The notes under the pieces are model-generated. The model ran no database searches and was not told the origin of the DNA. It saw only the letters and a program-made list of their open reading frames with translations. The position numbers and the translations under genes are program-made. Below, one piece after another: positions 12,965 through 26,132 of a stretch of DNA of 64,000 bases (position 1 is the first letter of the stretch; every line of letters starts with the position of its first letter). The DNA lies in contig NW_022145609.1 of assembly GCF_000002235.5 (NCBI RefSeq), positions 11,451,328 to 11,515,327 on the forward strand, in the 5' to 3' direction. The stretch comes from Strongylocentrotus purpuratus (lineage: Eukaryota; Echinodermata; Echinoidea; Camarodonta; Strongylocentrotidae).

Positions 12965-14664
12965 TCTTATGTTGTATGATTTACGGATTAATCTCTTCCT
13001 GAATAAAATGGCAAGCATGGAATGCATTAGGCTTATTGCTTGAATCTAACGTTCCGCCTGTTCACGTTTAATATCTCCAGAACGAAATAGTCCCTGTTAT
13101 GAAATAAAAGGGCATAGGAAAAAAGAGAGAATGAGGGGCCGGGGGGGGGGCGAAACGGGGTATGATCATTTTGGAATTTTATTTTTCAGCAACAGCAATT
13201 ACGATAATTTCTAGTTGACTACTATTTCAATTTTGGCTCCACTCTTCTTCCCATCAAAATGGCAAATACCTTTAAGAGGTAACAAAAGATGAACAGCTTC
13301 TCCGAGAGATCCGACGAAACTTCCAATTGGCCTTCCGTCGCCTTTCTCGTCATAAAGCGGTAATGTTCGCCGGCCCCTCGCCCAGCAGCAGGTCCCGAAT
13401 GTAACTTCCTTGATGACGTCACAATGAGTGCGACAACCCGTACAGGAAGGTCAACGTCGAGTACAAATTTGGAGCCCTGCGTCTCGTTCGATCGGCTGAC
13501 ATGTTGCAACGCGGGAGGGTGCCGTGTCCCAAGCGGCAGCTCCCGGCCAACTGTCGGGGGAGTAACGTTCAAACCAATTACCCGGTCCAAATGAAATGCC
13601 ACCACCAGGCTTAAATCAATCGAGCACCATGCCGCTTGACAAGCCAATGTACGCAGCGATTGATGGCATTCCATTTCAGTGTCAGCTTTCTCTCCTTTTC
13701 GCTCGTAATTATCCACCAGACGTTCAATTTCATCATTCGAGACGAGTACGAGACGATTAACCGATAGAGGTACATGTACCTCGAAGTGTCGAGCCAGTCG
13801 TCTGCCCAATACCCAAGAGCCCGCCAAAAAGTTCATCGCATCTAAGTCACTTGAATAAAGCCAACTAGGTTGGCTGTAGAAACGAATCTTTTCGTTTGAG
13901 TAAACTTCTATAACTTTGCGATCCGTTGAAGCCTCAATCGTTTGTATCAACTTTACAACCCGATCTTTATTTGAGTTGCTACTTTTTGTTGGCGCCGTCC
14001 TTAGTTTAATCTTAGAATTCCGCAAAAAGAGAAGCTTATTCTCGACACTTTCTGTCATGCTCTTGTTTCTGATCTCTCTTCTTCTTGTCTGAACTCTTTC
14101 CCTCATGCTATCAATTTCCTTTCGACTTATTTCAACTTTCCGAACGATTTCACTCTCATTCCGAGTGTTGTCGATCGACGCCGACACCAATCGACGATTC
14201 CCGAGTTTATCTTCGCGAATCCTTTGAAGTTTCGTCTGCGTCGGGTGTGACTCAGCAAAATTTGTATTCGTGTATAAATGTACGTCCCCTAGAGGGCGTC
14301 TGTTTGAAGGTTTCCTCGTTATGTAAGTAATCAGAGTATCCATATCATCTCCTTTCCTATTCGCATCATCTTTGGTCTCGTGGTCATCATCAAAGTCGAT
14401 TCCCTTACTGTCCAGTTTTCCGCCCTTCAGGTCATCATACCATTTATTAATGCTGATCACCCGATCACGAAACGGCAACCCGCCTCCGTCCCTCGACATC
14501 GAGATCGCGCTCCGTTTGCCGGGCTGTCCCGATCGCGAGTGTACGTCATCGACCAGGGTCCAATGAAAGGCAGTGTTGACGACGAGAAGGACACTGAAGA
14601 CGGTTACGCATCGTCGCCATGAGCAGTGATGGACGTCAATGAGTCGAAGCACGAGTCGACACAT
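10845..14664 (-). CDS. GASK1: GASK1 (FAM198)-family Golgi-associated kinase-like protein
   Basis: Three coding exons: 14664..13270 (ATG at 14664), 12665..12478, and 11055..10845 (TGA stop). Phases 0 and 2 match and give ~597 residues, close to vertebrate GASK1A/B (about 520-575). Residues ~19-38 form a signal anchor, so a type II Golgi protein is expected. Family landmarks: PSWLYSSDLDAMNFLAG, then FHLDRVIGLN, and a C-terminal block with QAGRIRQRLLQS, DRIFWAEAGG and IIDGRVKELFEW that lines up without gaps with the vertebrate C-terminus. In the middle exon I do not find the family's usual DRYCCG and DNAG motifs, so it may be catalytically inactive or a divergent paralog. The middle exon rests on splice phase and a weak match; an extra upstream exon cannot be excluded because CAACAACAG precedes the ATG. 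Confidence 0.78.
11190..11460. repeat. Degenerate ~60-bp minisatellite
   Basis: GGACAACTACC..AAGGATCATTATTCCTAGGAAA style units repeat 4-5 times. Inside the last intron of the GASK1-like gene. Confidence 0.6.
11483..12030. mobile_element. TTAA-flanked foldback, ~548 bp, ~200-bp stems
   Basis: Left arm runs from TTAAAGTAAACCAAAACC through CACTAGAGGGCGGTATTC to GGACAACTCTCC; the right arm is its near-exact complement ending GGTTTTGGTTTCCTTTAA. Lies in the last intron of the GASK1-like gene. The unique centre is only ~170 bp. Confidence 0.88.
12900..12962. repeat. (GA)n microsatellite
   Basis: GAGAGAGAGAGA tract ending GGGGGG; in the first intron of the GASK1-like gene. Confidence 0.92.
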
Positions 14665-15920
14665 CTGTTGTTGCAAAAGAAATTAAAGGAAGTTTGAGAA
14701 ATTAAATAGGATAGGCCTACTTTACACTAACCAACAGCATTAAGACACATTAATTTCAAACACGCGCAAAATAGTTGCCCCAAAAAATTAAGATTAGAAT
14801 GTTTAATTTGAGCTTCAGAAAGTTAATTCAAACACTTTCGTCAACCGCGAAGAGTTAGAAATTCGGCATCCTAGGGGCAAAATGTTATAACATATTCCCG
14901 TGAACTAATCTGTCTCTATTATGAATATGAAAAGATATTCTGTTTTGCTTTCACCAGCTCTCTTTAAACTTTATAATTTTTATATCATAACAAAATCACA
15001 ATGATAAAATACCACAAGATTACATAATTTATACAACATTCTTGTTTCATGGCAGAAATATTTATGGACACACGCAGATGCTATTCAAAAAAATATGAAT
15101 ATTCGTCTACGGAGTTTCAACATTTATCTGTGTTTTTTTTCTCTTCTAAATCCTTTCCCAGGTTGCGTTTAAAAGATATGTCCCTTGGTACCAATGATAT
15201 GGTACATAGACAACAGAAAAATATGAAAAGATATCATTTTCCTAACAGCTGCAAATGATACGTGATTGTTATGCTCCTTGAACTTTTATAAAAACCAAAG
15301 CAAGTTTATTACTTAAAAGTGATCAGCTAAAGGCATAAATCAAGCGATTTCTCAAGAGAAAATTATCATGCAACTTGAGCACAGTTAAAATGTTAATGCA
15401 CGTGCAAAGAGAAAGAGGTAGGATAGGAGAAAGATGGAAAGAGAGAGAGAGAGAGAGGGAGAGAGACTAAAATCACGAACTCACATTTGATCACTCTCGG
15501 TCCGGTGGTCCCAAATTACTGATTGATAGAGAACATTGTGATGGCTATGATTTGATCCAGGAACCAGCTACAAAGATTCTATTTCCGATTGCTGGGTCCC
15601 CTTGGCGTGTTGCCATGACAACCGTTTCGTTCCTCTTCTGATCTCAAACACGCACAGCATCTCCGTTGTTTAGAGGGTCGAATCGCATCACCTGGCGAAG
15701 GAGAATAGGAAGAAATAAAACTTATTTTTATGATGAAGCAAATATTTCAAACTCATCATTAATATTAAAGGCGGTGTATTTTATCGAGATCGCTACCTCT
15801 GCTGTAATGTATTTTCAAGTTTTCACCGATTTCCTGTTATTGTACCTAAGCATGATCACACGCCCGTGATGCATTGTGGGACATGGCTGTCGACACATAG
15901 GGACATCGTGAGCTGTAGAT

Positions 15921-16118
15921 GGTGGTGGTTGTGGTGGTTATTTTACCTGACTGCTAAGAAAGCATAAATGCTTGTAAGTAAGCAACCAGACGGCCGACGG
16001 CTTTAGGTCTTCTCGTAATGAGGATTAATGCCTTACCAAAGGGAACTAGCGCATGGTATCGAACCCGGGTCACCGGAAAACGAGACCACTGCTATACCGA
16101 CTGAGCTATCGCGCCTCC
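15921..16118 (-). mobile_element. tRNA-derived SINE, copy 1
   Basis: On the minus strand: GCGATAGCTCAGTCGGTATA (A box), then GGGTTCGATACC (B box GGTTCGANNCC), a tRNA-unrelated body with ACCTAAAGCCGTC and AAGCATTTATGCTTTC, and an ACC-rich 3' tail. Pol III promoter boxes look intact. Confidence 0.88.
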
Positions 16119-19100
16119 AGATACGTAAATGAAATTGAAATTGCCGGAGGTTGATATTTCAAAAGTAGCTGCTATCGTGTTGGTAAAGGATTCCTTTCAA
16201 CGTAGCGAATTTAAAATCACGTTATCAAAAACATTCAGCTGGGTATGAATACATCTCTGGCGCACGGCAAAGGCCCTTTCTCCGAGTATTACCTTTATTA
16301 TATAATGAAGTCTCTTTCCATAAAATGTCCAATGATTTACGCCACATTAAATGTTGGCTGCGTCTGAACTTCTAAAGATACAACATTTCCTTCCGCCTGA
16401 AGCCGGCCGTCTGATCAGATATAACGATTGCATGTACATGATTATCGATCACAGAGGAATGTGCAGTCTGTCATCAACTCCACACAACATTAGCTGAGCA
16501 AAGGAAGCCCGCCATAATGGCAGTCAGTCACGTATGAATGGAATAATATACAGACCCAAATGTTTGCCATTATGAAAGAGCGCCCTGTGAAAAGCGGGAA
16601 GGGTGAAGCCGCGTCGTTTAACTCAACACAATTATTTCATATCGTGATGGTTATGCGTTTTTATGAATCTGACTCCAATTTGGCATTGTCATTTATGCCT
16701 CGTTGCATTAAAATTATCGGCATAACACTGATTACTAGTAGCAATATCACTGCATGCATTGTCATGATTTATAACTCCACAAGGACAAGGCCCATTTCCT
16801 TTAATTGTACCGTAGCCATATATAATGACAAACACGCAGGAATAGGATAATCACACCGAACTTGAACTTTCATTGAACTGTATCCGTTGTTCAAGTCCAA
16901 TAAAGTCAAATTAAAAGAGCATTAACATCCTTTTCAGATATTTATATTGCTATGTGATAAAGGAGGCGGGGAATCCCAGAAAGCAACAATGCTTTATAAT
17001 GCAAGAAAGACATTGTGTAATGTACTGCAAATTTATGATACATTGCACGGTGGCTTTTACTTGGGTTCCTCAATAGACACCACTAAGTGGACATTGATCG
17101 ATATGCAATATAAAACGATTATGTAAAATATAAAATATAATTCCTGGATATAATAGTATTTGTGTTTACTGTGTCATATACAGGTGTCGGTTGATATTAA
17201 TAACTTGTTATACTGAATTATGTTAATTGACTATGTATTTAGATTAAAGAGAGGCAGTGAACCCCTTTACTGGTCCACCATGCAGACCTCTCATTCAGAG
17301 TGTGAGATTTAGCGTGTTAAAAATGATTATTGAGAGTTATAGAAGAGCGTTAACTTTGTGTTGGAGTATGTGCGTTAACATAATTCTTGCTCTTTGCACA
17401 CGGACAATCCGGTTCCCAAGACCTGTAAAATATTCAAATTTTGCATCGTTTGTCTTCCACGATTTCACAAAGTTACCTCCCTTCACGACGACCTAAGTAC
17501 GTGAAGGGATGTGAAGTGTCAGTCTCCAATCTCCCTCAATCCACATTGGCCGAGTTTCTACACCGCACTCCCCGCCTCGGCCAAATCAACCTATTATGAC
17601 GTATGCACACAGCTGGAACAAGTTGAGAAAGAAATCGTGCTGAGATGACCCGGGCATGTAGACCAAAGTCTGATTGAAGCCATGGAGCTAAGGGAAGGGG
17701 GTAGGAAGAGGGGCATGGCCAAGGCGGGGGCTCCTCTGTTCATTCACAAGCCGAGGACGAGAAGCGAGTCTGTTCTAAAGGCCCCTTTAGAAGATGTGTA
17801 AATGCTTACCATTCCTTAAGATTTGCTGGCATAACATGCGATAGCATACGATATTATTTACATATTTTTTCTGAATGAAAAAAGTGTTGACAGATATCGC
17901 AAGGTTGTAAGATATCGTAATATTTCGTAGGATATCGTATAATTTCGTAGGATTTCGCAATATTTAGTAGATCGTAGAATATCCCAATGTTTTGTGGGAC
18001 ATCACAGAATTCCGTAGGATAATATGTCAAAGGACAGGGTTGCATTCAGCCGCTAAAATTCACCTCGTGAGGCATTGAGGTAATAATTATGTCTTAAAGT
18101 CAAGCTTGATGGTGAATATATCGCAGCTGTCTAAGAACCTTTGTGCACGAGGCGTCATTTCGATTACGCGATTACCTGCGCTAATTACTCCAGGAGCTAT
18201 GAATACAATCAACGCTAGCTGTTATAGGCAAAGGTGTGGTTGTTCATTTAATAATAATTTGTTCTGCAATTTAACCCTCATTCGATGATGGCACCGGTCC
18301 CTAAGGAGCTCTTACGTCAGACAAAATTAATGACGTTTCGTGTGCGACGGATGTAATGTTAAAGAATCGCAAGCAGCTTGTGTCATTAATGCATGGCGTC
18401 AATAGGGTAATGATACATCTAAAATAAACCGAAAACAATTTTTCTTCGAATTCGGGGGCGAGTGGTACTACACAATATAGGTCGAAATAAAATGTACTTT
18501 CAAGCGAACTAAACAAAATAATACTTCCTCATTGGTAGACTTGCTCAATACCAAGTCATAACGTTCACGGAGAAATACATGGCAAAAAGTAAGATTACAG
18601 AGGAGAATAAACAGAGAAGGAAGAAGCTAGGAATACAAAGATACCAAAACAAATAGAAGAAGGATGAAGAAGGAGATGAACTAGAAAAAGAAAAAGGAAT
18701 AAGAAAACAAAACAAGAAGGAGGAGGATAAGACAAAAAAAAGAGTAAGTAGAAGAAGATATGAACAAGATGATGGAGAAAGGGGAATACAACGACCTGGT
18801 AACCATGGTAACCGTTATAGCTGTCAAGTCCGTTCTTCAATCGATCAGAGAATCTCCTTACATCGTTACGCCCCCATGGAGGGAAACATGAATACCCAAT
18901 TTATAAACATTTTCTGCCATAACAAAAACCCATTACCATACGAAAAGGTATCGTATGACAAGCGCACAAATGTTGCCTTGCCAATTTGATATAGACATAC
19001 AATTTTCTATTACAGTTGGGTTCAAGCTTTTCATGTCGGTAATTCGGTAAACATCACATTTTCGGCAAAAATGTGTTCCCTAAATGACTATGTATGTCAA

Positions 19101-20627
19101 AGGTTAGCGATAAACCATAAACATGTCTACCGATAATGCATTCCATAAGTTATTTCAAAATCTAGTACGTCTTCACACAACTGAAAGTACGCTCCTGATA
19201 TCTTCTTTTTTAATTTTACCGGTAGGATGAAAATAAAACGAAACAAACAAACAATCCCTCCCCCAATGAAAAAAAAAAAGCTAAAACTATATGATATACT
19301 AGTAGGGCCTATACTGTACTCATTTCATTGCACAGGTGAAAAAAAGACGAATTACTTCCCAAGCAAGGTGCAAAGAGAAGGGAAAATGTAATGAACTGGC
19401 GCATATTTTTTTTCTCTTAAGTTTGCACTATATTACTAGAAATCTGTGATTCCAATTTGAAACTACGTTTTTGAAGTCCCCTTCCCCCCAAAACAAAAGA
19501 AAACAAAAGTTTACAATAATTATGAGAGAAAATTCAATATTCAGAAGCTCGGAAACGTGAGGATAATTCGAACATATTCTACTTGCTATATACCGGTGCG
19601 AAATCGACCGTTTCATTTTTCTCATTTCGCAAATTACCACGAACGATCATGACTTTCGACCCGAACATTATATGTTGGATAAAGTTGAACATGAATACAT
19701 GTTTTGCTCGTCTGATCCCAGACATTAAGTTAGATTTATTGCAGGATCGGGTTTTTCTTCTTAAGGAGGTACATTGAACCTGTCTAGCCACATAGCTTTA
19801 TGTTTTGAGCCCCCCCCCCCCTCTCACCCCTCCCCTAACCCCCTCAAATTCCTGAATTGAGGATTCGGTTCGATCCCCCCCCCCTGTTTATAGGAAACCT
19901 CTTCGCCATGTGCAAGTCATTTTTGACAAGGTTTAAGCTTACCTGTTTACATGATTGAGTGGCCAGGGGACAGTGGGGGTAGTATGCGATATGGCGTCAA
20001 ACTAATAATACAAAGTATAAATGTGTGAGCGGGCGGGAGGAGGCAAGGTGCTGCAGCCCCCCCCCCCCAATAATTCAGCAATCGTTAGCCTACCTCATAT
20101 CCGGACAACGGGGGGAGGGGGGGGGGACCATTGTCTAGCAATATTATTTGAAACAGGTATATCACACAATCTTACAACATGAAATTGAACATCTAATACT
20201 TTCTTGATAATTCTTTCTTGGTAAGATTAATTTCCCTACTTTAGACATCCTTAACTGGATCATAACAAACTAATCAAACAGCAGGACTTCGAGTCTGTCT
20301 GCTTTGATTTCCGTGCACGTGTTTCCTATTTGTTAAAAAAAAATGAGTCTCTGATTTCCTCTCCGATCGGGACACGGGAAAGATGAGAATAATAATGAAA
20401 ATTGATAGGGGAAATATTGGGCACATGCTGGTCTGGACTTGTGTAGGTTTGGAGTACAATACAGCTGTAAAAAGATGAAGAAAGAAAGCTGCAGGGTTGA
20501 GGGTTGTACAGTAGGCCAAAAGTCTGCGAGCAGATTGAGAAAAGGGAACTGCCAATAACTTTGGATGTTGGTCGATTGACGTTTGAAAGAAAGGAAAGTA
20601 GGGCAGCAGAGAGAGAGGGAAAGATGA
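16119..20627. other. No gene recognised
   Basis: Chance frames without composition or motif support; ~20-bp minisatellite at 17885; purine-rich patch 18595..18780. Confidence 0.55.
17885..18025. repeat. ~20-bp minisatellite (GTAGGATATCGTATAATTTC)
   Basis: About six drifting units with ATATCGTA and TTTCGTAGGA alternation. Confidence 0.7.
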
Positions 20628-20631
20628 AGAT

Positions 20632-20689
<58 letters not shown>

Positions 20690-20698
20690 GGGGGGGGT
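20628..20698. repeat. (GA)n microsatellite ending in a G-run
   Basis: GAGAGAGAGAGAGA over ~55 bp then GGGGGGGG. Confidence 0.93.
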
Positions 20699-20933
20699 CT
20701 GGTATTAAAGCCCCTTTAAAGTTTTGGGATCCCCAAATTCGCCAAAAAAAATTGATGGCAAAAGTTTACTTAAATTGTATCATAAGGTGAAAGAGGATGT
20801 CGTATTTTTTTTTGGATGGGGGGAATCTTTGTGAAAGTGTGTCTTAAATGACATTCCTTTCACATTAACATCAAATTTTGGGGGCTTTCAACACTTTAGA
20901 GAGGATATAAACCTGTATGCAAGATATACGCTT

Positions 20934-21505
20934 TTAAAGGGGAAGTCCACCCTGATATTAAGTTTGTTTGAATTGAACAGAAACATGAGAGAAACGGGTC
21001 AATGAAAATTTGAACAAAAACTGAACTAAGATAAGAAACTTATGAGTTTTTGAAGTTGCCTTCAATCGAACACAAATTGGCAGCTCTGTGACGTATCTTG
21101 TAAGCTCCCCTCTCATTTCCTCTGTACTAAATAACAAACAAACAGAAATTTACATTTTCCCTCAAGAAAACTGGCAATTATACTTGCGCCCTAAATATAA
21201 TTATTGCAGATATGTTTCTATAAAACCCAGGTAAGAATAAAAAGTATTCCGTTATCAATAATGAAGAGGATGAAAGTTAATGAAATTGTATGTACATGTA
21301 TAAAGCAAATGGGAGGGGGGGGGGGGGGGGAGCTCACAAAATACGTCACAGATTTACCAATTTGAGTTTGATTAATTGCAACTTTAAAACAAATAATTTA
21401 CATATTTTTAATCGGAATTTACTCAAAATTTCACTGATCCGTTCCTCTCATTTTGTTTTTCTTCTATTCAAACCAACTCAATATCAGGTAGGATTTCACC
21501 TTTAA
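20934..21505. mobile_element. TTAA-flanked foldback, ~570 bp, copy 1
   Basis: Left TTAAAGGGGAAGTCCACCC, right GATTTCACCTTTAA, stems ~200 bp with mismatches (ACAAATTGGCAGCTCTGTGA versus its complement). A G-run (21306..21330) expands at a site that in copy 2 is unremarkable. Confidence 0.82.
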
Positions 21506-22892
21506 GGCTACATGCCAATATGCTTATGCGTAATAAAGTCCCCATTCTAGATAGGCATGTTATGTTACTGGGTACATTTTTATGAAGTATGAACCACATC
21601 CATTCATTGTGTAATCAGTGGAGTAGCGTGGGTTCAGTCATGGGGGGGGGGGGTGGGGTGGGGGTTGGGAAGCTACGGGGTCATTGGTCTGGTCGGATAA
21701 AAGGGAAGCGACCAAGTCGGTGAGCGCGCGTCTGGGAGAGCGGTTCGTGATATCTTTCTAGTTTCATCCCTTCTTCCGTTTCACCCATCTCCCCACTCCG
21801 TTTTGCCCCTGCTTTCGATTTTTGTCATTTAATTGGAGGGGGTATGGGCTCCAGTGCCCCCATGCCCCCTCACTAATCGGCAGGATGCTCAGAGCACGGT
21901 GGACTTTGTTCGTGGGAACATGCGAAAACTCATATATTGTGTTTGCCCCGATAAGCTATTTTCATATTTGAATAATGGGAATGCATTCGTATTTCTTTTC
22001 ACGATGGGCGTGTTTATATGCATGTTGGAAATGACCAAGGTCGCTTGTATTCATAAATGATATGATTGATCTCCTCTCAATTTTAGGGAGTGCGATTAAA
22101 TAGTTTTGTGCTACTATTTCATCAATCACAACGCTGTGATCATAATCGGGACACCAGCTATATGTGGCTTAGCAATCTTGAATATTCATAGATTTGAAAA
22201 GGAAAAATGTGGGGAGGGTTTAACAATTAAATTACATCCCATTTAGCACAATACCTTCAGGAGTGGTTCTATAAATCAAAGCTGAAAAACAGATTTCAAG
22301 GGAGACAATAAGCACTATTTACAATAATTGAACGCAATAAACTGCAATCGTTTCTTTTATAAGTGCCTTCTAAAGATATATTTCTGTATTACATTAGATC
22401 CATTTCCCTAACTGTATCTATAGGCAGAACCATTTCTTCTATCCCCTCAAGTGGAACCGCCAAATATACCCTTCCCCTTTTCATTAGGTGTTGTGCAATA
22501 ACACTATATCACCAGGAAGTTTAAAGCTTCACTGTTAAGAGAAGAGACATCGACGGTCCAGGGTTCTAAGCTGAGTCGATGTGCAATAATCTTTTCAAAA
22601 CTGTTAGTTGATAGGAATTACAGCAGTGAATCTCCAGTTCTATATCTCCTGGTATACTCCTCTTTTCTTAAAGCAGAAATATATGTGCATCTTGTACACA
22701 TCTCCCCCAAAATGGCGCCCAAATGAAAGCATCATTAACACCGTTTTAGTCTCGACTATCACCATTCTGGGAGCACCTATCAATGATATATAGAACTTTC
22801 ATTGGTTGAGGTAATCATAACTTGTACTTTAGGCTTCTACCAACCAAGACCACAGTAGTGGATGGATGGAAGCTTGCCTACTAAATGTTAAG

Positions 22893-23222
22893 GTTGTTGC
22901 TTAATAATAATAATACATAAGATTTATAAGGCGCCAAATCCACTTGACAGTCAAATGCTCAAGGCGAAGCTTGTGCTAAAAATGAAATACACGATACATA
23001 TAAAGTGCAATAGGAAAGGGAAAGACATGAACGGTAATGGTAATCAATTATAAGCTAAATTAAACAGATATTTCTTAAGATTGTTTTCAACACTTCAGCA
23101 GAACTCCTATTCTTAATACATTGAGGGAGAGTATTCCATAATGAAGGCCCAGCATGAGCGAAGGTTTGCTTCCCCCTCCCCCAATTTGTTTAACCCTATA
23201 GGAGTAACAAGTAAGCCAGAGT
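22893..23222 (-). mobile_element. LINE 3' end fragment (CR1/L2-like tail)
   Basis: Minus strand reads QTFAHAGPSLWNTLPQCIKN followed by a stop, then GGCGCCTTATAAATC and an ATTATTATTATT tail. Similar to the fragments at 7255 and 43530. Confidence 0.75.
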
Positions 23223-23611
23223 TTTGAGAACGTAGCTCTGATGATATGTTACCTTCCTACCAGTTTCCCATTCCCTACACATGGGTAGAGAGAGGTAACT
23301 GTAAATTACTGCCTAGTCTGTGGATACACGGGCATCGGGCACATACTAGAACCAGCACTCTCTTTATTCAAATTCAAATAAATCAAGCACTTTAACCGCA
23401 ACCCCAAATAACCATTACCAAAATGATAAAGAATGTTTTGGAGTGAGTCTTCAAGACTAAAATAAGAGATGATTAATAAACTCGGGTTTAAAAAAGGAAA
23501 TGCTACACAGCAAGGAAGAAAGTCCTCACAGCATGTGTACATTTAGGCCAACCATGTGTGACGGGTTGGGATTCTATGTTTGTCCTCGATATACCCGAGT
23601 CATACCAACGA

Positions 23612-24100
23612 CACCGACACCAGACCGAACCATTTAATTGCATTATCCCGAATGGAAATGAATCGGTCGGTTTTGGGGTTGGTTTAACGGTGTGACACTA
23701 GTCACAACGATGAAACCGACAACAAAGTGAACAAAATAATTACATTACCCCGGATGGAATCGAAACGGTCAGTTTTGGAGTCGGTTTGATGGTGTGACAC
23801 TATAGTCACAACGATGAAACCGACAACATAGCGAACCAATTAATTACATTATCCTGAATCGGTCGGTTTTGGAGTCGGTTTAACGGTGTGACATGCACTA
23901 GTCACAACGATGAAACCGACAACAAAGTGAACAAAATAATTACATTTTCCCGAATGGAAATGAATCGGTCGGTTTTTGGAGTCTGTTTAACGGTGTGACA
24001 CTAGTCTCAACGATGAAACCGACAACAAAGTGAACAAAATAATTACATTACCCCGAATGGAAAATAATTAGTCGGTTTGGAGTCAGTTTGCCAGTGTGAC
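23612..24100. repeat. Satellite, ~100-bp unit, about 4.5 copies
   Basis: GTCACAACGATGAAACCGAC recurs at 23701, 23805, 23901 and (GTCTCAACGA) 24004, each followed by ACAAAGTGAACAAAATAATTA or a variant. Spacing 96-104 bp. No ORF spans it. Confidence 0.88.
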
Positions 24101-25499
24101 TGAGGTGTTTAATACCAGAGAGCAGAGACACAAGGTGACTCACTGAACAGTATGGTCAACATGAACTTTGAGTTTAGGAGGGAAACGTCTTTTGTCCTAG
24201 TTTGGTAATCTGTCGTCTGCATGATACCACGATTAAACTGAAGAAGAAAAAGGACGATTGTCTACTGATGAAGTATAGACAAAAAAGAGAGTAAACTCTT
24301 TGAAGAAATGCGCGACGCGTGACGAAACATTAGACTCTGCATGTCTCAATAGAAGGCATGATTAAGAGTATAGGCCTATACAAGGGATATCAGATATCCC
24401 TGTCTATACTAACTACATGTATGATGAATCGAGACCTGTACAGTTCAGGATTGACGTATAATTATAGCCTAAACTTATTTTCATATACGTGAATGTTTTT
24501 CGTATTGATACCAAAGCTTCTCGAGTTTGACCCAACCATGGACCTATGACTTAATGATCTGAAGAGAAACAAAACAAAACAAAACAAAAACAGCGCTTCT
24601 CGAAGTTCCCTTGTTTCCAATAGTTTTGCCTTTTGATGGGTTACAAAATTGATAAAATGAGATGAAAAAATGCAATATCGCTTCCTGTCCGGCCTAGGTT
24701 TGATAAAATCTCTATTCTAACTCAATGCATACATGATCCTGCCTCAATTTTACACATGAAGAAATATCTCAAGTACCCAGAACACAGAACACATGGGAAT
24801 CATGCTACACTTCTGGCACAATAATCGATTTTTTTTTCTTTCTTCAAATACATTTTTTTGCTTCGAAAATACTAAACAGGTGCAGTGAATATCTTTTTGT
24901 ACAATAGATCTATCTATTTCGCATGACTTGGAATAAATCTTTCTATTCAGTTTTATGAAAAGAAACCCCGATTGCACCAAGCCTGGTCGGATGCATATTA
25001 TGTACTCGACGAATGAATGTAAACAAGAGCTTATTGAAAAATATAGGTATGTAGGTGGGCCCTAGGTGTCTGTGCCTGTAGACTGTCATCTAAATGGACC
25101 TCCAATTTTCGCTCTGCTGGTAATTATAGTGCGTATACACATGTCTTTGAAGTTTGAGAAATGGCATATCATGCATGTCACTTATTCAAATATTGTAAAT
25201 GAATGACTTACCTTTTCTTCAAGACAAATTGAATATGAAGTATCCGTCTCGCTGTGCCGGTGTTGAATACCCCTCTTCTGCGACACTGTGACAATAAATG
25301 TTTGTTTAAAAAAATAGAAAAACCCGTCTGACTTGAATCAGTTTTGGGTTGTTGAATGAGAGTTGATCGCCCTTGCGAGACATGCAACAGTACACGACGA
25401 AGATCGACTCCCTATGGTAAACGGAGTTCCATGGCAAATTGTTTTTGAGGAGGAAAAGGTGTCCTGATTGGAAATACCGTCTCGCTCCTAAGATGGTAG

Positions 25500-25553
25500 T
25501 AGTGGTATTGGTGGTGGTGGTGGTGGTGGTGGTGGTGGGGGGGGGGGGGGGGT
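25500..25553. repeat. (GGT)n then G-run
   Basis: GGTGGTGGTGGTGGTGGT followed by about 16 G. Confidence 0.93.
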
Positions 25554-26004
25554 GTAACATTCGGTGATTCAGAAAAGTCGGGGTGTAGAGGAACATGATT
25601 TTAACCTCGATTTGGAAAAGATTTTTTTTTAGAATAATTAATATTTTCTGCAGGAATGATGCAGACCATTTTCAGTCTAGGCCTTATACCTTTTATTCAT
25701 TGTTAATAATAATCTATACTACTAACAAAAAAAAAAATGCTCTACATCATTCCTAGAAATGATACTGTATCTTATTGTGCCTATACCCCTCCCCCCTCCC
25801 TGATTTCTGCGCTTAGATCACCTTGGACCTGTACATGTGCAAGTACGTTCCGGATAAAGTTTAGGTCATGGGGATATGTTTATTGAAACATTCGTGCAAC
25901 CAGTGTTTAGTTTTATAAAGATTTTGTATATTTAGAAATATGAGGGAGAGTTCGGGTTCAGGCTCGAGTTCAACCAGTTAGCCTAAACGTGATGGGGATG
26001 AAGA

Positions 26005-26048
26005 GATCGAGATAGAGAGAGGGATGAAGAGATCGAGATAGAGAGAGG

Positions 26049-26118
<70 letters not shown>

Positions 26119-26132
26119 AATAGGGGGGGGGG
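26005..26132. repeat. (GA)n microsatellite with two 25-bp lead units
   Basis: GATGAAGAGATCGAGATAGA occurs twice before ~85 bp of GA repeat and a G-run. Confidence 0.93.

Noticed and set aside
13300-13420. Alternative frame in GASK1 exon 1 (LPLYDEKGDGRPIG) resembling a vertebrate segment
   Set aside because: It runs to a stop, its phase does not fit the next exon, while the main frame joins cleanly; probably coincidental, though a sequence error cannot be fully excluded.
16030-16118. Possible tRNA gene on the minus strand
   Set aside because: A and B boxes are followed by the same non-tRNA body as at 62922, so it is a SINE head.
23612-24100. CRISPR-like array
   Set aside because: Units are ~100 bp with diverged internal sequence and no constant repeat/variable spacer pattern; the context is a eukaryotic satellite.
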